Assembly: GCA_958510825.1 (NCBI GenBank)
Contig: OY294044.1
Location: forward strand, 71,250,095 to 71,314,094
Direction: 5' to 3'
Source of the DNA: Brachypterus glaber
Lineage: Eukaryota > Arthropoda > Insecta > Coleoptera > Kateretidae
DNA length: 64,000 bases
Both the position numbers and the translations under genes were made by a program. Numbering within the stretch: position 1 is the first letter of the stretch; each line of letters begins with the position of its first letter. The notes under the pieces are model-generated. The model did not search any database. It was not told the DNA's origin and saw nothing but the letters and a program-made list of their open reading frames with translations. Positions 1 to 11,863 of the stretch are shown here, piece by piece.

Positions 1-3
1 TAA

Positions 4-117
4 GTGCAAATAAATCTTAGGAACAAAATACGTAATAATGTAAAATATTTAGGTATAATTCTTGATTCCCATCTTACATGGAATACCCATATTGATAATG
101 TAATAAAACAATTTTAA
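4..117 (+). pseudogene. LINE reverse-transcriptase fragment, truncated by the window edge
   Basis: The first 114 bases read in one frame as 38 residues that include VKYLGIILDSHLTWNTHI, then a TAA at 115-117. The KYLG-x3-D-x2-L-W-x2-H pattern marks the end of the reverse-transcriptase domain in CR1/Jockey-type non-LTR retrotransposons, just after the palm. The frame breaks at once and later bases carry several stops, so this is a dead remnant. The clade is not certain. It is a different lineage from the LINE at 23.7-31.6 kb, which has KYLGVILDSKLSYKPH at the same place. Confidence 0.75.
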
Positions 118-2799
118 TTGTTGAAAAGAGCATACTGCATTTACAGTTAATAAATTACGTGCTGTCTTAGCCCATTAACATCGGAGATTTTTTGGTTTCT
201 TGTGCAAAAACTGTAATGTATACCATTTATAGATATGAAAATATTTAGTCATTGTTATTGTGGAAACCTATGATAAGTTATGCTAGCCTTCACTACGTTA
301 AGTTAAGACTTTAACCTTCTCTCATATCATATGTTGAAGAAATTGCAATAATGTGAGTTTTTATATTACAAAAAAAGAAGTTTGTTTAGCTTCTCATAAT
401 ATGTGTATATTTTATGTGTATAATATTTGGATATTATAAAATATCTTGTAAACTTTGTTTTAACCTTTAACCACCACAGTGGTCCTGTTACAGGGACTTA
501 ATCACAGTTGTCCGGTAAATTTTACCGGTAATGTTTTTGTAGTTATAGAACTATTTTACAAGAAAACAAGTGACCATATTTTTTTGTGGTTTCTTTGTTA
601 TTTTTAAATACGTTAAGAACATGTTTTAATGTGTTTTTAATGAAACAATAGCAGATTTTTCTAAAAAAGTTTATTAAGCGTGATTTTTTTTATTTTGACA
701 TATAAATAAAAATGTTTATTCCGTTGAACTAAAATTAAATAAAAAAAAGCCGTAAGAAACTTAAATAAGGAACTCTTATAAACCTAAAATTGCTGGTTTG
801 GTAAAAAATAATGCATTAAAAAAAACCTGCAAGGGTCGATTTATTCAAAAAAAAAATAAGATTCACATTCCTTACAAACACGTTCAGTACTGTCTGATTT
901 TTTCCAAACGTCACCTAAGAGGCATGCGAGGAATGCAAGTTCGCCTATACACAATATTTTGTATAACATCTTCCCCTCGCCTCATTCTCCCGGGTGCCAG
1001 TACATTGCATACATATAGGAGTCTTGCAAATAATACAAATAGGTGTTGTTTTTCGTTTTGGATGTACCCTTAGGAGGCTCGTAGCTCCTTTAGGGCTCAT
1101 ATCCACCGACCTTTATAGAAACTTTTTTTATATATTTTTTAACGTAGAATCCAAACTTCCTTAATAATAAAGTTTTATTATCTTTCTCACATACATTTTT
1201 CAAAAAAAAAATAGTCTAAAAATTCAATGCTATAAGAAATAAGAGAAAGAAAATATGAATGGTAATGACGTGAAATAATATCCCGCATGAAAAGGATAGT
1301 ATAACATGCTTTATTAAATTTCTATCCGAGTTATGTTAAGTGATCTGTAAAAGAAAGGCATTTATCACTTGTAATTTCAAATACTTTAAATGTAATAACT
1401 TCCTTAATAATAAAGTTTTATTATCCTTCTTTTTTCTACAATTTAAAAAAAAGTCAGTAAATATTTTTTTTTAACTTTCTAAATTGCAAAGCTAGAATAT
1501 TAGATTCTTTGAATTAAATATTTCTTTTTTGTGTAGAGGAAAGTCGCCTAATTTCGAACGATTTCCCAATTTCGTATAGTAGTGTATCTTAGATACCATC
1601 TGCAGAGGTAAACAGAAACCTACTTATATGTGAAGTCAAAAATCAAACTAAATTCGTCAGGACTGTAATATGATAATAGTAGAGCTTTTCCCCGTTAAAT
1701 AAATAATCGTTATAAAAGTTTGTATTTATGTCTTGGGTAAGTTAAGATTGTACCGTAATTAATACGTTCACTGCCAACGGCTAGTTTTGACAGCGGAGCA
1801 ATGGGTATGGGCAAGGGAAAAATAGAAAGAATTGATTAATGTTGTTAGGGGCGCCAGTTACTTTAGCTTTTACTCCTTTAGGTAAGTAACAACCTAGTGT
1901 AAATACTTAAGCTTTTCAGTTTGAGAAAATATAACCCTTAAATAAAATAAGATAATTCATTTGAGAAATTTATTATAAATAAACTTAATGAAAGCACATC
2001 AAGTAATGTATTAATATATATAAAAAAATATGTGTAATTATATTAAGATATAATTAAAGAAATCTTAATAAAAATTACTAAATTCAGAAATCATTCGACT
2101 TAAATGTATAAAGAAAACATGAAGTTCAGCAAGCACCAAGAAATGTATGTAAACAGCAATCATTTCTTGCAGTGTATAGAAGTCATGCTTAAATTAGAAA
2201 TCATTTAATCAAAAGTATGATATTTAATAATTAATAAATGAGATTAAATGTTTTAAAAAAATAAGTACCTAAAAATGAACAAAAGCCAGAAGGGCATATA
2301 GTATTAAACAATACTATATCAGATCTGATAAAGTTTACAGTTATAAGAATATTGAAATAAAAGAATTTAAAAATATGAAATATTGCTTTCAAAAGTTTTC
2401 AGAAAGAGTACTTAGCTGGTTTCTGCAAAATCCATGAGGTATGAATTCCATCGTCTCCATCTGCACAAGTCTCCCCTATGCTGATGAATTCATTTCTCAA
2501 ATGAAAGGAAAAAAATATAGGATGTCCCATCTACTTTGGAAAAATCATCTTCCAGGATAAAATGTACGATTGAAAATGTTGTCCGGGATAAAATATGCTT
2601 TTGAAAATTATGTCCAATGTAAAATTGTCTGCTAGACGGTCATATAGAATTTATCTATGCCGAAAATTACAGAACCATGTTCCAACAGAACATCACTCCA
2701 TGCGGAGAACTCATGTATCAAATATTGAAAAATAAACTTCAGCTTAAATTAATGTAATTCCATATTAATGGTATAGAAATAGTAATTAATGGTCTAGTA
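118..2799. other. AT-rich stretch with no recognised gene
   Basis: No coding region is supported. Around 1075-1110 a short piece (GTAGCTCCTTTAGGGCTCAT) matches a dispersed repeat seen better near 43.95, 44.53, 45.8 and 63.2 kb. Two nearly identical 20-25 bp A+T strings (CTTCCTTAATAATAAAG) occur near 1157 and 1401. Around 2540-2630 there are two or three degenerate ~35-bp repeats built on TCC(A/G)GGATAAAAT. Short open frames here look random. Confidence 0.6.
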
Positions 2800-2897
2800 A
2801 TAGTGGTTAATGGTGCTTAATGGTGGTTAATGGTGATTAATGGTGCTTAATGGTGCTTAATGATGCTTAATGGTGCTTAATGGTGCTTAATGGTGAT
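2800..2897. repeat. 10-bp minisatellite (GTGCTTAATG)n
   Basis: About nine head-to-tail copies of a 10-base unit, consensus GGTGCTTAAT, with single-base variants (GGTGGTTAAT, GGTGATTAAT, GATGCTTAAT). Looser copies extend upstream to about 2760. It is a plain tandem array with no spacers. Confidence 0.9.
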
Positions 2898-4312
2898 GTC
2901 ATACTAAGTCTTCGATGTCCATCGAAACGTTATAAATGCGTAATTGTAGAAAATAACAGTTACAATATCTTCCGCATTGTTTAAATATTCATTTTCACTA
3001 ACTTTAAATAAAAATACATGAAGGATTACTTCGATGATTACAGAAAATAAACACTCGTCAGTATGACACCACCATTTTGTAACAAAGTTGCTTCAAGAAG
3101 AACGAAAATCGACCTTCTTAACCGGTATGAACCCTTTAGGTAAATAAAATCCTATTTCTGAACTATTAGCGACATCTATGCAAGTCATTATCAACTACAG
3201 TTTTACCATATAGGATTCCTAATAAAGGTAACGGAAACTACACCAAAAATAATAACTAATTAAAAGAATATTTCCTAATAAATCCGTATTAGTGATATCT
3301 AACCTCAAAATATTACTCTAAGAAACAAATATAAACAATACTTATTGTTTATCAGCAAAACTAATAAAAATACGAACAGAATACTAAGTGCCCTGTGAAC
3401 TAAGTATAAACAAAATACTGAATCTAAGTGAGCAGTTCCAGCAAACTATTTTCAACAAATTCTAGATTATCCCGAAGGAATAAGCATACGAAACTTTCCA
3501 GGAGAGACAAGCTACAGATAAAAGCCAGTGAAATCCAACCCTCAATAGACTCTGAAACATATAAAAACCAGGTAAGTCCATAGACAAATGTATTATAGAG
3601 AAATAAGTCATATGATTCTTTATTATTAAAAATCATATTCTAATTATGTTTTCTTTATGTTATTTTCAGGTAGAACTATGGAATAGAGACTCATATGGTT
3701 AGAATTCAGTTCCTGCTACAAAATAGTCCCAGATAAAAAATAGTTCTGTACGTACGTAACTATTTATATACAAAATAAACATAAATTATAACGTAAGTAA
3801 ACGAATAGTTTAATTAACCCTTGCTATATTACAAAGTGACGATTTATATCGTTACAAGATACTAATTAAGTTGATCCACTAGTAATAAATTAGCAATTTG
3901 AAAATATAAAATTTTAAAAATTTCTAATCTAAAAAGTAGAATGTAGCCTAATTTCGGATAGTGCATTTTTGTGTATTTGATACCCAATATCAGATGTCCG
4001 AAAGCTAATTGTTATTCAAGATAACCAACTATGAATTATAATGATACAACAAACTAAGAAACACAATTCTGAAAAAGAGAAAATTACGTAATATATCTGA
4101 AATTGGAAATCTAAAATTATGGATCCTATAGTATTTCATAAAAAACTTCTTAAATGTCAAGAAATAACAAGAAACATAAGCAATGGGATTCGGATCTACT
4201 CTTGAAAAAAAAATTCGAATATGTCCGAAATTAGGAACCCTTTTTCAAATGCACAAAAATGCACAAGTTTTTTTTTAACCTATAGTCTAATAGAGTAGTC
4301 AAGAAATATGTA
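2898..4312. other. Non-coding stretch with one exon-like block
   Basis: Nothing is recognisable except 3424-3636. There the base composition is less AT-rich and both strands carry splice-like signals: a CAG|GTAAGT donor at about 3570-3578 on the plus strand, and a pyrimidine-rich acceptor ending TTTCAG reading leftward on the minus strand. The minus strand is open for 70 residues and the plus strand for about 48. Neither translation is recognised. Confidence 0.35.
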
Positions 4313-4835
4313 CAGGGTGATCAAACTTTTAGTAGCCAAGCTAATATCTAAGCAACAGTTAAAGCAATTAAAAAAAACTTTTTTTTACTTTAATCGTCTT
4401 TTTAAAATAATATGATCCCTTATTTACTAGAAAGATGCACTGTGACCTGTTAATTAATTTTTTCAAGAATAGCCCAGTTTTTTTAAGTTTATTTTAAAGA
4501 TAATGATTTATAAGGGACTTACATAAAAGGTTATTATGGTAACTTTAAACTCTCGAATTATTAAATTAGTATTAAAATAGAAAAACTACAAAAAGAACAA
4601 AATATTTATGCAAAGAATAAATGTTTTTAACAGTTTTTTATTAAAACATTTCTTTAAAATAAACTAATAAGAATTGGGCCATTTGGAAAAAACAGAAAAT
4701 GGTTCTGGCTGTCCCTTTCTCGCAAATAAGAGCGTATAGTATTACTAACACTCTTCCAAGAATGGATAAGGAGAAAATAAAAAATATTTTTTTAAATTGT
4801 TTCAGCCGTTTACCACTCAAACTTGGATCACCCTG
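4313..4835. mobile_element. Non-autonomous TA-flanked inverted-repeat element (Tc1/mariner-like MITE)
   Basis: The left end reads TA then CAGGGTGATCAAACTTT. The right end, on the other strand, reads TA then CAGGGTGATCCAAGTTT. The 523-bp interior has no transposase. Terminal repeats starting CAGGGTG next to a TA target are typical of non-autonomous Tc1/mariner elements, and that is the basis for the assignment. A short open frame across the right end is a by-product of the terminal repeat. Confidence 0.7.
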
Positions 4836-5213
4836 TACAACTATTTTTTTTTTGCTTTTTTATTATTTATTATTTAGTCAATTCTTCTATAAAATTTTCG
4901 CCTCAAATCCAGTCCTGACGGCATATAAAAGATTTTTCTTTTAATAAAAAACAAAAAAAAAACTAGTTATGACGGGTGGGGTTCTACCTTTGATCTACAT
5001 AAGTGGGTAATGAGAAACACGTAACTACTTTTATATTTTAAACCGTCTCTTGAAGGTAATAGGTAGTAAAATATGAAACGGAAAAAAGTTAGTCAGTAGG
5101 TTTAACTTTTTTTTCTCTCTTTTTTGTATTAAATAAATAAAATTTTGTTACTTTGATGTGTAGTATGAAAAAATTAAGGTTTTGAAAACAGCTTAAAAAA
5201 TATTTTTTCTACT

Positions 5214-5390
5214 ACCTAATTAAGTGCTAGATTACATATTATCTACAGTTTCAAGGCTTGTTTACCTTGACTACCAATAAAATCAGTGAACTCATTTATT
5301 ATTGACCGTTGTTAAGCGTTGTTTATTGACAACGGTCAATAATAAAAAAATTTAAGACTACTAACTTTTTGTAACATATTTGTCAAACTG
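5214..5390 (+). repeat. Dispersed repeat with internal 17-bp hairpin (copy 1)
   Basis: Contains a perfect 17-bp inverted repeat (5296-5312 and 5329-5345, core TTGACCGTTGT, 16-nt loop). The block from CTAATTAAGTGCTAG to TATTTGTCAAA is clearly similar to 21238-21395 on the opposite strand, so it belongs to a dispersed family. Confidence 0.65.
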
Positions 5391-5697
5391 ACCGATATGT
5401 TAAAATAAATATATGTATCACGTATGCGAACTGTCTTAAGTTTTCTCGACTGATTTTTTGCTTTGACTACGTCTTAGCAAAAAAAAATTCTGTTTCGAAC
5501 ATTAAAGACTTAGTTCGCATTACATAATACATAATATACTATTAATGTGGTTTCATTATTTGAATCAAAAAGTTACTATTCAGCATGCTGGCGAGAAAAG
5601 AAAACTCAAAACAAGCATCTTTTACCTTCACCAGAAAATTTCAAATAATTCACTTATTGATTAAAAAAGAAAAGATAATGGAAATAAATAAAAATTA

Positions 5698-6204
5698 ATT
5701 ACACCGACCTACAAAAAAAAAAGTTCACTTGCAACCAGACTATATTTTTGGGTGCTGAAAACGGATGACTATGAAAAAGCTCGCCAACCCCCAAAGTACC
5801 TTGCTCTCTTCTTATATAAAAGTGGTTTTAGTCAGATTTTTCTGAACTTCATTCCGATCAAAAATTTCTACTACTCCCAAAAAAAAAAACAATAGTTTAT
5901 GAGCACTTTTTCTCCAAAACCGATGTGCACCGATCTAGTGAAAAATCGTTTCTGTCCAATTTGGCTAAATGTTGAATATGTTTGGATAGTTCTCGACTTT
6001 CTGATAAAAAGTGTACTCGGGCCCAACTTCCAAAATTCAATAGTTCACGTGCTAGAGAACTTTGAAAATCTTAAGCAGGCTTGTCGAGTACTCTTTGTTG
6101 CAGTTAAAAAAAGTAATGGTCAGCGAACTATTTACTGTTAAGTTCGTTTCCAGCACACAGAAATACATAGGAACAATATAGTCTGACTTTATTTTTTTGT
6201 GGGC
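5698..6204. mobile_element. Non-autonomous element with CAGGCCYACAAAAAAA-type ends
   Basis: The left end reads CACCGACCTACAAAAAAAAA and the right end, reverse-complemented, reads CAGGCCCACAAAAAAATAAA. Both are followed about 10-20 bases later by CAGACTATA. Similar ends close elements at 52001-52240 and 57728-58145, and a lone right end sits at about 12495-12516. The interior has an 80-residue open frame of no recognised family and no transposase. The target duplication is not clear. Confidence 0.5.
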
Positions 6205-6419
6205 CTGTTTTATGCACTAAAATCCATTAAAATCCATAAAATCCATTAAAAGTGATTCGCAAAAACAAATTTTTTTATGGTTTTCACTAAAAGCACTCTT
6301 CAGTGAATTAATTCTCCACTTGTATCAAAATTAAAGTGTGAACTAAGTGCCCGCCCAAGTAAGTACTTTTTACTAAAAAAAAGGAGAAAGTTGGTTTTGA
6401 TCCTTCAAGCTTCAATTGC

Positions 6420-6760
6420 ACACGTAAAAAATTAATGCAAAATATATTTTACTATACTTTACTATGTTTGATTCATGAATTTGTGTAAATGTGTGTAATT
6501 TAATTTATTGTAGAATAATGTAAAAGACTAGTGGAATTTTGGAAACTGCTGTAAATTAATTTAAAATTACACAAAATTACAACAATAATGTAAAAGTAAA
6601 TTGATTTAATAGCTGTATATTATCTATTATAATAGATTATTAGAAATTATATAGTCTATAATTATAGACTATATAATTTTACAGAAAATTACATTTCAGT
6701 TTCTGGCGTCTATATTGTTTTTATATTGTCTACCAATGTATTTTTTACAGTGTAGGACCT
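6420..6760. repeat. ATGTAAAA-rich repeat with a 36-bp perfect palindrome
   Basis: The block is built from AATGTAAAA/TTTTACA words like those at 36957-37260 and ends in TTTTTACAGTG. At 6644-6679 there is a perfect 36-base palindrome centred on TATAATTATA with GTCTATA/TATAGAC arms. It looks like an element using CACTGTAAAAA-type ends, but the left end is not resolved. Confidence 0.5.
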
Positions 6761-7124
6761 AAACTGTAGCAAATAAACATAATTATATAATATAAAAGCA
6801 AATTTTTGTTTTACTCACTTTGAAAGTAACGGCTTGGCACATTAGCAAAATTTTCACAAACCTAATATAAACTAAGTGCATTTTTCTCGTAAATGGTTAA
6901 ATTTAGGAATACGAGAAAGTGCCTTTATATGTAAAATACTTGGAATAATAATTTAATTTTCTTTAAACACGCATTTTATAAAGGGAAGCTGGAAATTTGA
7001 TGTGACAATAATATTGCCGTGAGAAGCTTAAAATCCTGCGAGCCATGGCGCGACACCTAGTTGTTTGAATAAAACGCACCTAAAAACTGACAATATAAGG
7101 TATGTATCAAAAGATTTTTTTTCT
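6761..7124. other. Non-coding stretch, nothing recognised
   Basis: No coding potential or strong repeat was seen. A short GC-richer patch (GAGCCATGGCGCGACACC, near 7040) stands out but carries no recognised motif. Confidence 0.5.
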
Positions 7125-7672
7125 ACTTTCTATATATATTTTACCATGAAATATTGAATAATTTAATGTAATTTAAAGTTTTGCGTTAAAATTACATAAA
7201 GTTTATTAGTTTTTTTTAATATTTGACCAGTTTTTTATCAATTTAGTTAAAAAAACTAAAACTGCTCCATCTATTGCTACATATTTAAACTTGATATCTG
7301 TCACAACAATCTGACATAACCTTCAATTTTTGCATTATAATAGGTAAATATGTGCTAAAATTAAATAAAAATCTTTTTTAAGTACTGATTTGATAAAATT
7401 ATTAAATAATGTTAATTGCTTTATTTAAAAATATATGTTTTCTTGCATTTACAATGTCGAGTCACAAAAAACATTGATTTTTATCTTGTCCGCAGTGAAA
7501 AGCCATACAGTGTTCCATATTTGCAGTCGAAGAAAAAGTATAGTCTATAACACGTATGGAATAGTCATTCCGCGCTCGCGGGACCGTCATACTCGCCGGC
7601 TCGTCTGACAAACTTTCCGCTCGCGCGGAATATTGTCTATTCCATACTAGTTATAGAATATAGTATTTTGTT
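7125..7672 (+). repeat. Dispersed ~650-bp repeat ending in a GC-rich hairpin (copy A)
   Basis: Shares long runs with 8840-9357 and 51090-51537, for example TTTGACCAGTTTTTTATCAA, AATATGTGCTAAAATTAAAT and ACAATGTCGAGTCAC. The 3' part, from about 7535, is an inverted repeat: CACGTATGGAATAGTCATTCCGCGC on one arm and GCGCGGAATATTGTCTATTCCATAC on the other, separated by a ~35-nt loop that includes CTCGCCGGCTCG. The GC-rich end contrasts sharply with the AT-rich body. The 5' part seen in copies B and C is missing. No protein is encoded. Confidence 0.8.
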
Positions 7673-7814
7673 AAACGAAGCAAACCGAAAATAGTTATTT
7701 TAGTTGTGATACTTCTTACAATATCTTGTTCCCATGACTTAAATAAAATGGGATGTATACATATAGGTGTATATTTTTAACCTAACCTAGTATTCTCATA
7801 TATATCTTCATGAT

Positions 7815-8597
7815 TTTTCAAACCCAGATAAAGTTAAATACCTCGGTCTATACTTTGATCAAAACTTGAACTGGAAGCAGCACACTAGTGCTCTTGCAGC
7901 ATCATTATCAAAATCAATTTTTGTATTTCGGTAGCTTGTAAAGATGGTTTCCTTAGAGGTTCTTAAAACAGCATATTTTGCTTTATTTGAGTCTAAAGTA
8001 ACTCATGGTCTGGTGGTCTGGGGTCATGCATCTGGGGTGGAAAGGCTGTTTGGACTGCAAAGAAAACTTATTAGTTATAAAGGGACTAGCGTATAAGGTT
8101 AAAAGAGCTTTTATTGAACTAAATATCCTAACCATACCATCTATTTACATCTCTTTAACTTTAGCGTATGTCAAAGAAAATTTAGGTAAATATACTCTAC
8201 AGTCTGAAAATCTTGAAAATACAAGGTCGAGCAACACTAGGTTGCCAAAAATAAGACTTGAGAGTCGGTTCGAATTTTTTTGGCCCAAATTTTTTTAATT
8301 TTTTGCCAGTTCGCGTTAGAAACCTACCGCTAAGTTCTTTTAAAACGCAAGTTAAAGCTCTCTTGTTAAAAAAGCCTGTTACAGTACGAATAAGTGTTTT
8401 AAACTCAACATGTCGACGGAATTTTATCTGTATGTCTTTATATTTCGTACTGTTTTAAATTTATTTTATTTATTTTTTTTTAGTATTGTAATACTTACTG
8501 GACCTTGCTGTCTACTTTTTTTTATATTTTATATTTATATTTGACAAGTGTAAATGATTGTATTGTATCAAGATAAATAAATTTCAATTTCAATTTG
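7815..8597 (+). pseudogene. Degenerate LINE ORF2 C-terminus and 3' end (CR1/Jockey-like)
   Basis: The frame from 7818 gives DKVKYLGLYFDQNLNWKQHT, the hallmark just after the reverse-transcriptase palm. A TAG at 7932-7934 breaks it, then LEVLKTAYFALFESKVTHGL and VVWGHASGVERLFGLQ follow in the same frame. After a frameshift, ILTIPSIYISLTLAYVKENL and, near 8260-8370, FFNFLPVRVRNLPLSSFK match the usual C-terminal region of these LINEs. The 3' end is an A+T stretch closing with AATAAATTTCAATTTCAATTT-like repeats near 8575-8597. There are several lesions, so it is inactive and old. It lies between copies A and B of the hairpin repeat. Confidence 0.8.
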
Positions 8598-8706
8598 GGA
8601 TGTTATTGCTTTATTAAACTATCTGTTTTTACTTATAAGCAAATTAAACAAAATTAACATGAAAATATATCGGTTGATATTTCAGCTTTATATTGTCAGT
8701 TGTGGT

Positions 8707-9357
8707 ATTTTTTCTACGACTGCTTTAGAATGTAAGCAAATAAACACACTTTTCAAACACAGAATGAATCCATTCTACCTCTAGATGCGGTATGAATATT
8801 CCGTATCAAGTGTTAGAATGAGCACATTTAGTGCCATCTCTTGCTTATAAAAGTAAAGAATGCAATTTAAAGTTTTGCGTTACATAAAGTTTATTAGTTT
8901 TTCTTAATATTTGACCAGTTTTTTATTAATTTAGTTCAAAACATTAAAACTGCTCCATCTATTGTTAAATATTTAAACCTGATATCTGTCACAAATATTT
9001 GACATAACCTTCAATTTTTGCATCATAATTTGTAAATATGTGCTAAAATTAAATAAAAATATTTTTTAAGTACTGGTTTTATAAAATTATTAAACAACAT
9101 TAATTGCTTTATTTAAAAATATGTGTTTTGTTGCATTTACAATGTCGAGTCACAAAAAACATGGTTTTTAACCTTGTCCGCAGTTTAAAGCCATACAGTG
9201 TTTCATATATGCAGTCGAAGAAAGAGTAGAGTCTACAACACGTATGGAATAGTCATTCTGCGCTCGCGGGACCGTCATACTCACCTGCCGGATTTTATGA
9301 CAAACTTTCCGCTTGAGCGGAATATTGTCTATTCCATACTAGTTATAGAATATACTT
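8707..9357 (+). repeat. Dispersed ~650-bp repeat ending in a GC-rich hairpin (copy B, most complete)
   Basis: Starts with CTACGACTGCTTTAGAATGT, as copy C does at about 50921, and runs through GGTATGAATATTCCGTATCA to the same hairpin end (about 9228-9352). Arms: ACACGTATGGAATAGTCATT and its near-complement ending CCATACTAGTTATAG. The loop differs from copy A by small changes. A 71-residue open frame across the hairpin is not conserved as protein between copies. Confidence 0.8.
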
Positions 9358-9895
9358 TACTAGTATCATTGCAAATATATTGTGCCACTAAATATAAGAC
9401 GTGTTTATTATAGGCGTTCATACAAATTTCCTTTATGTCAATCCCAATCTTGGACTAACGCAACTCCTGCTGGGCGGTCGTCATTATTATTAAGACCCCC
9501 GGTAATAAACACTAATTATATTACCCCTGAAAATTAGTTGTTTTATCCAAGGTTTTATCCTGCAGAAAGTAGAAATGTCGGTAACAAAATTCATATTTAT
9601 CAAAAACTATATAGAGTTAGTGGTTTTAAGATTATAACGGTAGAATAAATATACTTACATAATTAATTGTAAATATATGCGTGTTTTAAAAATATATGAT
9701 ACCATTTATTTAAATAAAATCTTTTAAAATATTTTTTTCGAACGTAAAGTATTTCAGACATCAAATTAATAGTTGTTTACAGTACTAGTAAGGTGAGTAA
9801 GATATTATTCACGAAAAAAAAAAGTTAAGTTTTGAGCAAATTAAGTCACTCTCTTAAAAACTTCTTGATCGAATTTACAAATGACATTTCCACAA

Positions 9896-9954
9896 AATCA
9901 CCCCGAATCGTGACATTTTATTGAAATCATAAAATGTCACGATTCGGGGTGATT
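9896..9954. repeat. Perfect 26-bp stem, 7-nt loop hairpin
   Basis: Arms 9896-9921 and 9929-9954 are exactly complementary (core TCACCCCGAATCGTGACATT); the loop is TGAAATC. The flanks are plain AT-rich DNA. With no mismatches it is either a very young, very small inverted-repeat element or a structured RNA. Confidence 0.85.
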
Positions 9955-11863
9955 AGAATTTTCCAAACCACAACTTGTACGTTGTTGTTTACAGAATGAT
10001 TAAAACGTCCTATTAATTAAAATTTCAAGTGTAAACTAAGTAATAATTATAGGTATTGGATAAGGTGTATTATATAAAATAGAATATTTGCTAAAAAAAG
10101 CCTACAGTCTGCCTAATTTAATGTTATATTGTATGTTGCCATTTCTACTAAAACTGTCTATAAAAATTATTATTGTTTTTGTTTCACTCAGTAAAAGTTT
10201 CTTTTTGTCGTTGTTTTGTTGCAACAGTTAGTTATATATAAAAAAAATAAATACATATGTTATACTTCACATAGAAAATTTTATTTTTAAAAGTAATTTG
10301 AATATAAAAAAATAATTCTTCGCACACACCTCTAACATGGAACTTGAACATAATCTCATTTGTTTTATATTTTTTTTGTCTATATTTTTTGTTTTATAAT
10401 TAAATCTAATTAGGTAATTGCTTCTAGTTTTAGGATCAGTCGACTCGCAAAGCTATCTTTAGATCTCTCGTTAAATGACGCATTTTCTCTCATCGATCCA
10501 GGATCTACTGCAAACTAGGTCTCGAACAATAAAATTTCTTTTGTAAAATTGCATGGTAATATTAGATTGTTTTTTATTGAAATAAATAAAATAAAATATA
10601 TAAATAAAATAAAAGTACAGTGTTCGTGAATTTAAACGGTATTTGTTTAATAGCACATAGTAAAGGTAGTAATAATGTCAAATCACATATCGAGTGAACA
10701 AAGATTTTAAAAAATTGAAAAATCTACCATAGGAGATATTTTAAAAGCGTGCAATGTACCTGGTTTCTAAATTCTGGCTTAGTTGAACAGATTTTAGTTG
10801 TTTTAATTTGAGGTTTTTTATGGTTACATGTTGTACGAGTATAAGTGTATGTCCTACACAGTATTACAAATAAAACATTATCACCTTCATTGCACTGCAC
10901 ATTCCTATGTAACTTTTTTATAAGCATAACTCATCTCTACAGTAGAAATATATTTTTTTAAGTGAGGTTATGTCGTTTTAAACGACTCGTTTATTTACAT
11001 TTTAGCCATTAAGGGCATATTCACAGTCGCATAAGAACGTAATACATAAAAATGCGATGTCGTGATTGGCTTGAAGTGCCACCATATATCTTGTAAGCCA
11101 CTCATATGTTTTATGTTATTATGCAAGCTTCTCAATAGGCCTTAATTTAAATTTCCCGGTCGACTTATAATCAAAATGGCTGATCGTAAATTTGTATATA
11201 ACCTTGAGATGACAGCTTATCTATGTTCTTTGTCTATAACTCATTCATTAAAACGCGTAACTACGTCAGTAAGAAGGCATAAATTACCTCACTTCCCGCC
11301 CGTAGAAACTCATACATCGGGTAACCTTGTAATATTATTAAAGGAATTTCTTTTGCCCTATTAAAACCAAGATACTTTATTTTTGACATTTCTGTTTTAA
11401 TTATAAATATCTTTTTGTAACTTTTATGAAAATTATTTTATTTTTATACTTATTAGTTTTAAACGCGTTTTAACTGTTTTAAAAATTAAATTAATTTAGA
11501 AATGGAATGTTTTTAAAACTCGTAGTTGTTTTCTATTCATAAAATGCATAAAAAAACTAGATAGTGTTTGCCATGATATGTCACTTTAGGAATTGTTTAT
11601 TTATGTTTTATTCATAAGTAAAACAATGATATTTACTAAATAGCATTTTAGGGCTAATCCATGTTTAGAGTTATAGCCAAGCCAATTTATTGAGGGAGGA
11701 AGAAAAGCACAAAAAAGCTTAGCAGCTGAATTTTTGCCAATTTTTACTTTTATATTTTATAATTCTAAAATTAAAAGTATTGCAATACACATTTTTTGAT
11801 TTTAATTACCATTATTCAGTTTTTTATTTAGTTTACCAACCTTTTTGACGTAGTTGGATGTCG
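9955..11863. other. Non-coding stretch, no gene recognised
   Basis: Short open frames at 10471-10656 and 10724-10927 (minus) and 11176-11364 (plus) have no recognisable motif and the composition of their surroundings. No splice-flanked coding block is convincing. The last ~100 bases lead into the foldback at 11864. Confidence 0.5.
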
